NCBI GenBank assembly: GCA_023433445.1
Contig: JAEZCS010000057.1
Span: 1-30,235, forward strand
Source: Pseudomonadota bacterium
GTDB taxonomy: Bacteria > Pseudomonadota > Alphaproteobacteria > Sphingomonadales > Sphingomonadaceae
Reading direction: 5' to 3'
Length of the DNA stretch: 30,235 nucleotides
The notes beneath the pieces are model-generated. The model saw only the letters and a list, made by a program, of their open reading frames with translations, had not been told where the DNA came from and did not search any database. Shown piece by piece: positions 23,863 to 29,344 of the stretch. Every line of letters starts with the position of its first letter. Position 1 is the first letter of the stretch. The position numbers were made by a program, and so were the translations under genes.

Positions 23863-24271
23863 GGCGGATCACCTTTAGTTGGCGCAGGACGTGGAACATG
23901 TCCGCGCGGATTTCCGGGTCGTCGCAGTCGCGCATGACCTCTGCTGCTGTGGTCACAATCATGTGGCGCAGTTCGCCCCGCTCCTGATCGTTCATGCCAG
24001 CGATAAACTCGCGGAACGGGTCCCAGCGCTTCGTGCGGAAAATGTCGTTATGGCTGAGCGGCACGACATGGATGGGATAGGCCATGCTGTCCGCCATCCC
24101 GACCGCCCAATCCACCGCTTCCTGATATTCGCTGACGGGCTGATATGGCAGGTGCCGCACTGAGCGCGTGCCGGGTTCGTCTCCGGGCACCATCAACGAT
24201 ACGCGCACAAGCACGTCATCCGGTTCGGGCTGCTCTGTGATGACCACATTGCGGGTTGTCTGAATTCTCAT
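23852..24271 (-). CDS. Unknown 139-aa protein
   Basis: Starts MRIQTTRNVVITEQPEPDDV, with GGGG 8-9 nt before the ATG. The first half alternates hydrophobic and polar residues (beta-rich: VLVRVSLMVPGDE). The second half is helical: FREFIAGMNDQERGELRHMI and EIRADMFHVLRQLKVIRHE. No family is recognised and no catalytic motif seen. First of four overlapping genes (24271 to 22957), 80 nt after the DUF5681-like gene. Confidence 0.62.
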   Translation of the reverse strand: MRIQTTRNVVITEQPEPDDVLVRVSLMVPGDEPGTRSVRHLPYQPVSEYQEAVDWAVGMADSMAYPIHVVPLSHNDIFRTKRWDPFREFIAGMNDQERGELRHMIVTTAAEVMRDCDDPEIRADMFHVLRQLKVIRHET

Positions 24272-24351
24272 GTCGGTGCCCCTACGATGGGATTTTCGGT
24301 GTTGCCGTTCGCATCCGGCCCCGAAAAATAATTTGTGCAGATAATTGCAAT

Positions 24352-24858
24352 TTACGTTCGGGCATCGCTCGCCGCCTCCAACGCTACGATCCGCGCCTCC
24401 AGCTCTTCGGTCGCCCGAACGTCCGCCAGCGACTTGATGCTGTCGATAATGAGCCGCGCCACATCCGGCGCAAGTTGCCCCTGTGCTACGCCGTCAAGGA
24501 CGGCGCTCACCTGGGCGCTAATCGGTGCGCTGGTATCGAGGTCGAATTGAACCTTCTCCGCCTGAGCCTTCACCGAAGGCAGCACCTTCTGCATCACAAT
24601 CGCGCAAGCGTTCGTGTCCCCCTCAAGTGCCTTGCCGACCAGCACCGCGACGATGTTGCGCATTTCGTCGAGCATCTGTTGCGTGGCCAGCAAGCGCCGG
24701 TCTGGTCGCCCCGGCGGACGCCCGCGAGGGTTGCCGCTGACCCCGTTGCCATCGGCGTCCCGCCATGCGGGGTTGCCCGGACCACGCGGTTCGGATGGGA
24801 TAGGCGGAGGCGTGGGCTTCCAGTCCGTTCCCCAAGGCGGTGCAATCTGTTCGGTCAT
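24352..24858 (-). CDS. DUF5681-like protein
   Basis: 168 aa. The N-terminus is proline-rich and leads into GNPRGRPPGRPDRR (42-55), which matches the GNPxGRPxG motif at the start of DUF5681 proteins, a family seen in prophages and mobile elements. A helical body follows (MLDEMRNIVAVLVGKALEGD near 62-81), with a C-terminal helix EELEARIVALEAASDART. The function of DUF5681 is not established; a DNA-binding AT-hook-like GRP motif is a reasonable reading. GAGG lies 8 nt before the ATG. It follows the 236-aa gene by 29 nt. Confidence 0.72.
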   Translation of the reverse strand: MTEQIAPPWGTDWKPTPPPIPSEPRGPGNPAWRDADGNGVSGNPRGRPPGRPDRRLLATQQMLDEMRNIVAVLVGKALEGDTNACAIVMQKVLPSVKAQAEKVQFDLDTSAPISAQVSAVLDGVAQGQLAPDVARLIIDSIKSLADVRATEELEARIVALEAASDART

Positions 24859-24887
24859 CGGATGCCTCGGATTGTTTAGAACAAGGA

Positions 24888-25598
24888 TCAGACGACGAAC
24901 GACTTTTCAGCCGCCGCCTTTGCTGCGCGAAGTTTCTGCACTTTTGCTTGTTTCGCCCCGACCGCCTTTTCCATCTCTGCAAAGAGCAATCCGCCGCGCT
25001 CCCCGATCAGTTCAAGACCGGCCTTTGCTGCCCTGAGTTGGCGCGCCGCCTTCGGGTTCGTCTTTTCGTGATAGAGGCGTAGCAACATGCTCGCCATTTC
25101 CGGTGTGATGCCGGACAGGTAGGGAACCCCGCCCAGCACCGCGCCGACAGTGCGTTCGTCGCCCGCTTCGATTGCCTTTTGGATGAAACCCATGCGCTGC
25201 CCTTCCGGCAGGCTGTGGACATACGAGCGAATCTCACCCGCCATCGCCCCAACGCCACGACCCTCAAGCGGCTGGGACAGGTCGCTCTCAAGCCCCGCAA
25301 TCACGCGGGTCAGGTTGCTGGTGGCGCTGTCGAACCGCTTGGCGAGGCTCGTGGTCAGCTTGTCCGCGAAGTTCTGCGTTTCAATGAGCGCAGCGGCTTC
25401 CGTCCATGCCGGATTGGTCTTGCCCGCCTCACGCGCATCGTGGACCCGCCCGACCGCAATATAGGCTTCGGTGAACACCGCTTCGGTCCCCGCAAGAATG
25501 CTGGCGGTATCTTCGTCGTATTCCGGCATCGACCGGACAGTCTGCGCGTGAAACGAAGGAGTGACGCGAGTGTCGGCGTCTTGAATTTCATCGGCCAT
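24888..25598 (-). CDS. Unknown 236-aa helical protein
   Basis: Almost entirely alpha-helical by composition, with no membrane segment and no recognised family. After an acidic N-terminus, residues about 30-110 contain ALIETQNFADKLTTSLAKRF. A central RMGFIQKAIEAGDERTVGAV and a C-terminal Ala/Lys-rich helix (KQAKVQKLRAAKAAAEKS) follow. The ribosome-binding site is weak. Its promoter side contains the 9-bp inverted repeat at 25697-25724. It could be a structural or scaffolding-like protein, but nothing proves this. Confidence 0.65.
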   Translation of the reverse strand: MADEIQDADTRVTPSFHAQTVRSMPEYDEDTASILAGTEAVFTEAYIAVGRVHDAREAGKTNPAWTEAAALIETQNFADKLTTSLAKRFDSATSNLTRVIAGLESDLSQPLEGRGVGAMAGEIRSYVHSLPEGQRMGFIQKAIEAGDERTVGAVLGGVPYLSGITPEMASMLLRLYHEKTNPKAARQLRAAKAGLELIGERGGLLFAEMEKAVGAKQAKVQKLRAAKAAAEKSFVV

Positions 25599-25696
25599 AT
25601 CGAACTACACTTTCGGCTGATAGGTTACGGTAGGCTTATGCGTAACGAGGCCGCGTGAAGGTCCGCAAGGTATTATTTTGCTATTACAATGACTTA

Positions 25697-25724
25697 GTTC
25701 AGTTCAGTAGGGCGCGAACTGAAC
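25697..25724. promoter_or_regulatory. 9-bp inverted repeat, candidate operator
   Basis: GTTCAGTTC (25697-25705) and GAACTGAAC (25716-25724) are exact inverted copies 10 nt apart. The flanking sequence is AT-rich, and on the minus strand TAATAC (25675-25670) could be a -10 element for the 236-aa gene. The half-site itself contains the direct repeat GTTCAGTTCAG. It looks like a dimer-repressor operator between divergent genes. The repressor is unknown. Confidence 0.5.
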
Positions 25725-25760
25725 ATAGCTTATGTGCGCGCCGACAATTTGCGGGTGATG

Positions 25761-25881
25761 ACCACATGCGGGCGGGCCGCTGCAAGGCCCGCTGGGGCGC
25801 GGCGCGCATGGGGTGCCCCTGTAGCGAACGGCGGTGCGGTTTCGTGCCCCTAGCCCCGGCGCTGCCCGGCCTGCATGTGGT
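25761..25881 (+). ncRNA. Candidate structured RNA or leader upstream of the DUF6680 gene
   Basis: The 358-nt intergenic region 25599-25957 has no convincing gene. ACCACATGC (25761-25769) pairs with GCATGTGGT (25873-25881), closing about 100 nt of GC-rich sequence that contains a 7-bp hairpin GCGGGCC/GGCCCGC (25772-25778/25786-25792) and further G/C complementary blocks. It lies 76 nt before the DUF6680 ATG on the same strand. It could be a 5' leader or a separate small RNA. High GC content makes chance pairing easier. Confidence 0.35.
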
Positions 25882-25957
25882 GAGCACACTTGCGCCACCA
25901 GCGGGTATCCCTTTCGTTCCGCTTTCTGCTAAGGTTCGGTCTGAACGGGGGGAAGTT

Positions 25958-26623
25958 ATGGCGAACGCGGTAGTAGTGGCTAACTGGACTTTTGAGATGG
26001 CGGACGTGGCTATTGTTTTTGCCACGGTCGCTGGACCCATATTAGCGGTTCAGGCTCAGAAATGGCTTGAAAAGGGCCGCGCCATAAATGACCGACGCAA
26101 CCATATCTTCCGAGTGCTTATGGCAACCCGCGCAGCGCGATTGTCCCCCGGTCACGTGGAGGCGTTGAACGCGATCCCGGTAGAATTCTATGGTCGAAGC
26201 AAAAAGCTCAAACCGATTGTTGATGATTGGCACACTTACCTCGACACCCTCGAAAACAAGGGAAGTTTAGAGGGGCAGGTTCTCGCGGTGGCGCGGCAGA
26301 ACGCCTTTATGGACATGTTGCATAAGATTTCGATCTTTCTCGGCTACAGCTTCAATCGCTCAGAACTTGAAAAAGATGTTTACTATCCAGAGGGCCACAA
26401 GGTCATTGAGGATGACCAAGAGCTCATACGGCGCGGATTTGCATCTATGTTCAAGGGCGAAATAGCCATCCCGATGGCAGTAAAGGAATTCCCCGCAACC
26501 GTGGACGAAGCGACGTTCGACAACCAAGCCGCACTCGCCAAACTACTCACCGAATGGCTGCAAGGGCACCGCGCAGTTAAGGTCGAGCAAAGCCCCGGCG
26601 ATGACCACAAGGGCGAGGCATGA
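25958..26623 (+). CDS. DUF6680-type membrane-anchored protein
   Basis: 221 aa. The ATG follows GGGGGGAAG closely; the frame is open further upstream, but those residues look non-coding. One hydrophobic segment (about 15-34, ADVAIVFATVAGPILAVQAQ) is followed by a soluble domain. RNHIFRVLMATRAARLSPGH and VEALNAIPVEFYG (about 46-78) resemble the DUF6680 family, which has no established function. The C-terminus is acidic. It is the only clear gene on the plus strand of the element and sits between the replication gene and the 236-aa gene, so it is probably independently transcribed cargo. No nuclease, NTPase or toxin motif is visible. Confidence 0.75.
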   Translation: MANAVVVANWTFEMADVAIVFATVAGPILAVQAQKWLEKGRAINDRRNHIFRVLMATRAARLSPGHVEALNAIPVEFYGRSKKLKPIVDDWHTYLDTLENKGSLEGQVLAVARQNAFMDMLHKISIFLGYSFNRSELEKDVYYPEGHKVIEDDQELIRRGFASMFKGEIAIPMAVKEFPATVDEATFDNQAALAKLLTEWLQGHRAVKVEQSPGDDHKGEA

Positions 26624-26882
26624 GCGGCTGTAGCCCGTTAGCAGTTAGCCTCGGGTGGCTCGCGCTCTCACCCCCATAATGGCTGAAATGACCCAAGAGA
26701 TACCAGTATAGGCTAACACACTAACTTTTACTATTTTAGTATAGAAACCCTAGGGTTTTCGCGGGTTTGGGGCGGTAGCCTCGGTGGGGCTAATGCGGGC
26801 TATGGGTAGCCCTAGGTCTGGCTGGTGGCAGGGCTTGCGCTGCTAACGCAAACGGCGGCGGTAGCCCTGCCCATGTGGTCAT
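26624..26882. other. Convergent spacer with palindromes, possible origin or terminator
   Basis: No gene is visible between the ends of the DUF6680 and replication genes. It contains an AT-rich stretch (about 26690-26760) with TACTA-TTT-TAGTA (26729-26741) and the perfect palindrome AAACCCTAGGGTTT (26745-26758). GTAGCC-type short repeats follow (CGGTAGCCTCGG, GGGTAGCCCTAG, CGGTAGCCCTGC). Next to a replication gene this may be an origin; the palindrome may instead be a bidirectional terminator. Confidence 0.4.
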
Positions 26883-28394
26883 TCAGGTCAGGCACAGCGC
26901 CCGGTAAGCCTGCCCGTGGAAGCTGAACTGCTCCGACAGCGGCTCCTTCTTCACCTCAAACAGATTGCCGTTCGTCATAGCGGTCTTGATTGCCATGTTC
27001 AGCGCGTTTGTGTGCCCCAGCTTATGCTTCTCGAACGCAGAGAGACGTTGCGTGCGCTGCTGGAGGTATTTGCGCGGCACGATGCCCGCTTCCTGCATCG
27101 CCTTACCGTGCTTCAACCAACCCGGCAGCTTGTCGGCAGGTAGAAACAAGAACTCCTTGCACAACTCCATCACCTTCTGCTCGCGCCCACCATCGTTGCC
27201 CTCGCCAACCTCGCCCTGACGAATACGCCGGTCGAAGGCAGCGATGCCGTGCCGCATGAGCGTCACCGCCCATTCCGCCTGCTCGGCCGTGACGACCGGG
27301 TTGAGGTAATTGTCTCCTACTGCCAGCAGCGCCGCAACCCGGAGCGCCTTGAGATGCGCCCGGTTCCACAACTGGCGGAAACTCTCGTCGTCACCTGCCG
27401 CATGGATCGCAGCATCGCATTCGTCCTCGAAGGGGTCGAGGCGCGCCCGCGCCCCATCGCTGAACGCCACTTCCTGAAACATGTCGCCCGCAATCGCCAA
27501 GTCCGAATGCGCGATGATGCGAACAATGTGCTCAACCAACGCCTGCGGCGGGCGCTGCACAGGAGACGGGTTCTTCGCAGGGCGGTCGCCACCATACTCA
27601 ATGACGCAGAACCGCGACATGAACCCATCGCGCATCATGGTATCGGTGATGGACTCGTAAAAGGTGCCGGGAGTCGTGTCGCCAATCAGGCTGAATGCGA
27701 CGCCCTTTGCGGATGCAACATTGTTCTCCTGACTGCTGTAGGAAATGCCCCCGGCAATGCTGTCCGGCCCCGACTTGGAATACAGTGTGGTCAGCACCTT
27801 GCGGAGCGACCGCATACTGGCATCCTTGTCCACCGCCATAGCCAGGAACTTGTGTCCGATCTCCCCGGCGACATTCACGAACGAGAGATTCCCCGCGCAC
27901 GCCTTCTGTAGGGCTGGACCTGATACATAGTCATTGAAGTCAACGAAGTTCCCGGCGACGGCGCAATGCGCCCCGGCAGCGGCAATGATCTTCGTGATCC
28001 CGCTGTGCATGGCTTCTTTCCCAACGGCAGAGCGGGCGACCAGCACGGCATAGAGATTCAAGCCCGAACCGGGGATATACCATGTCCGCCCAGCAATCCC
28101 CGCCATCAGGCCAAGCGCAGCGGTGATGGCGACCTCTGCCACAGGACGCGGTGCCTGATGATAGATGAAATGCGCCAGCGCACCCACGAAGCCCGGTGGC
28201 ATGGGCAGCGCACCTTGTGCGGGTGACGCGGGACCGTCAGCGGCATATGCGGCCCCGCCCGGTGCCGTGAGCGTCTGCGCTTTGGCATTGTCCAACTCAC
28301 GCCGGAACTCTGCCTGCTTCTCAGCCTGTGCTTGCTGCTGGATCTGCGTTGCCTGCGCGAGCAGCTCGGATGCGTCAAAGCTCTGCTCATCCAT
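26883..28394 (-). CDS. Replication-type ATPase (DUF3987-like helicase/primase family)
   Basis: Probable replication initiator or helicase of the element. The ATG at 28394 has GGGGA about 9 nt upstream; 31 further open codons upstream look non-coding. The 503 residues show a Gln/Ala-rich helical N-terminus (10-40) and a P-loop ATPase core. The nucleotide loop reads VARSAVGKEAM (119-129), lacking the first glycine and the usual Ser/Thr, as in some mobile-element relatives with GKE. A Walker-B-like VAGEIGHKF and MMRDGFMSRFCVIEYGG, typical of DUF3987-like proteins, follow. The C-terminus resembles a DNA-binding tail. No separate zinc or primase active site is seen. The family call is from memory of motifs. 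Confidence 0.75.
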   Translation of the reverse strand: MDEQSFDASELLAQATQIQQQAQAEKQAEFRRELDNAKAQTLTAPGGAAYAADGPASPAQGALPMPPGFVGALAHFIYHQAPRPVAEVAITAALGLMAGIAGRTWYIPGSGLNLYAVLVARSAVGKEAMHSGITKIIAAAGAHCAVAGNFVDFNDYVSGPALQKACAGNLSFVNVAGEIGHKFLAMAVDKDASMRSLRKVLTTLYSKSGPDSIAGGISYSSQENNVASAKGVAFSLIGDTTPGTFYESITDTMMRDGFMSRFCVIEYGGDRPAKNPSPVQRPPQALVEHIVRIIAHSDLAIAGDMFQEVAFSDGARARLDPFEDECDAAIHAAGDDESFRQLWNRAHLKALRVAALLAVGDNYLNPVVTAEQAEWAVTLMRHGIAAFDRRIRQGEVGEGNDGGREQKVMELCKEFLFLPADKLPGWLKHGKAMQEAGIVPRKYLQQRTQRLSAFEKHKLGHTNALNMAIKTAMTNGNLFEVKKEPLSEQFSFHGQAYRALCLT

Positions 28395-28477
28395 GACGCA
28401 CGTCCCCGCCGGTGGGGGTATGCAAGGATTTTCGCGTATCGCCTTCTGATCTCGGCAAATTTTTACGCGAAGCAAAG

Positions 28478-28513
28478 TATTTTGCAAAAACTTCGGGGCA
28501 TGTTGAAGTTTGC
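28478..28513 (-). promoter_or_regulatory. Overlapping inverted repeats upstream of the replication gene
   Basis: The spacer 28395-28607 has no gene. It contains the palindrome TTTTGCAAAA (28480-28489) flanked by near-matching AAGT/ACTT, and GCAAAAACTTC (28484-28494) facing GAAGTTTGC (28505-28513). Together with AT-rich sequence towards the gene, this looks like an operator-promoter for the replication gene, possibly bound by the HTH protein encoded just upstream. Confidence 0.4.
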
Positions 28514-28607
28514 GACCTCCCCGCGAGGCCGCTATACTTGGTGCTGTTCACATTGATACCTTTCGGGGGTCGGATGCTGCTGGGCGTCCGGCCCCTATTC
28601 GTGACGG

Positions 28608-28862
28608 TCATGCTGTTCTGGCTGCGGCGCTGTATGCGCTGGTGCTGGCGAATGTGCGCGCATGGAGCCACGCCATCACGCGCGAACGCTGATAGCGGAT
28701 GGGCGACGAAGGGTGATCGCCCAGTTTCAGGAACGCGGGGCCTTTGCCCTTGCATCGCCAAATTTCGAGGGTGTTTGGCTTCACGCCAAGGATTGCAGCA
28801 GTCTGCTCGTTGCTGAGCAGGTCGTCCAAATCAACCGTTGTGGTCATAGCTGACTGTTCCAT
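28608..28862 (-). CDS. AlpA/HTH_17-type DNA-binding protein
   Basis: 84 aa with a MerR-superfamily winged helix: LLSNEQTAAILGVKPNTLEI (about 14-33), WRCKGKGPAFLKLG, then IRYQRSRVMAWLHAR. This matches excisionase/AlpA-like regulators, which in P4-type elements control integrase expression and excision. The ATG at 28862 has AGG 7 nt upstream; ATG 28847 is a second choice. An open frame extends further upstream but is not conserved-looking. It sits between the integrase and replication genes, as expected for a regulator of both. Confidence 0.8.
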   Translation of the reverse strand: MEQSAMTTTVDLDDLLSNEQTAAILGVKPNTLEIWRCKGKGPAFLKLGDHPSSPIRYQRSRVMAWLHARTFASTSAYSAAARTA

Positions 28863-29344
28863 AGCTTGCCTGCGCGGTTCTCGACCGTCGATCAGGGTGA
28901 ACAAGCTGTGGTCATCAGCACCAGAAGAACACCTTCTGGCAAAATGTCTGGTCGTAGGCTTCCGCCTCCTTCCCAGCTTCACGTAACGATACTTCTTTTG
29001 GATGCGCCTCGTTAAAGGCCCATACCCCACATAGCGGGGACAAGGGGTGTTTTACGCGGCGCGCTTTAGGTCCTGCAAGCGATATTTGCTGGAGCGCTGT
29101 CCCGAACCGGGATCGCGGCGGTCGGCAAAGATCAGGCCGACAGATTTTTGTTTCGTAAACCGATCAGGGGGGGTGATTTGGTAGGGCCACCTTCGACCGA
29201 TTTTGCCTGATTGTGCGATTTTGGCTGGCTGGGCGGACCTTCGCTGTGGGGCCGCGTGGGGCGCGATCGCCGCGCTGCCGTCCCTAACCCGGCGGCGCGC
29301 TGGTGCCGCCCCTGTGCGCTCGGCTGTGCGCTCCCCGCCGTGCA
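28863..29344. other. Gap between regulator and integrase
   Basis: No gene is supported in these 482 bases. A 98-codon minus-strand frame (29052-29348) overlaps the integrase stop as GTGA but has no recognisable features and mixed codon use. A 42-codon frame (28915-29043) is even weaker. Visible structure: hairpin CCAGAAG/CTTCTGG (28921-28939); two plus-strand terminator-like stems, ACCCC/GGGGT with GTTTT (29024-29053) and GTCGGC/GCCGAC with TTTTT (29121-29149); and three copies of GATCAGG (28890, 29130, 29162). These may mark a small plus-strand RNA or protein-binding sites. Confidence 0.4.
29121..29149 (+). terminator. Plus-strand terminator-like hairpin
   Basis: GTCGGC (29121-29126) and GCCGAC (29136-29141) form a 6-bp perfect stem with a 9-nt loop, and TTTTT follows three bases later (29145-29149). 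No plus-strand gene precedes it, which raises the possibility of an antisense or small RNA made from this gap. Confidence 0.4.

Noticed and set aside
25655..25957. 101-codon upstream extension of the DUF6680 gene
   Set aside because: The residues are Cys/Arg/Pro-rich and non-conserved in look, and a strong ribosome-binding site precedes the ATG at 25958.
28412..28816. 134-codon plus-strand frame over the replication promoter and HTH gene
   Set aside because: It is antisense to the HTH gene and the regulatory spacer, and looks like a shadow.
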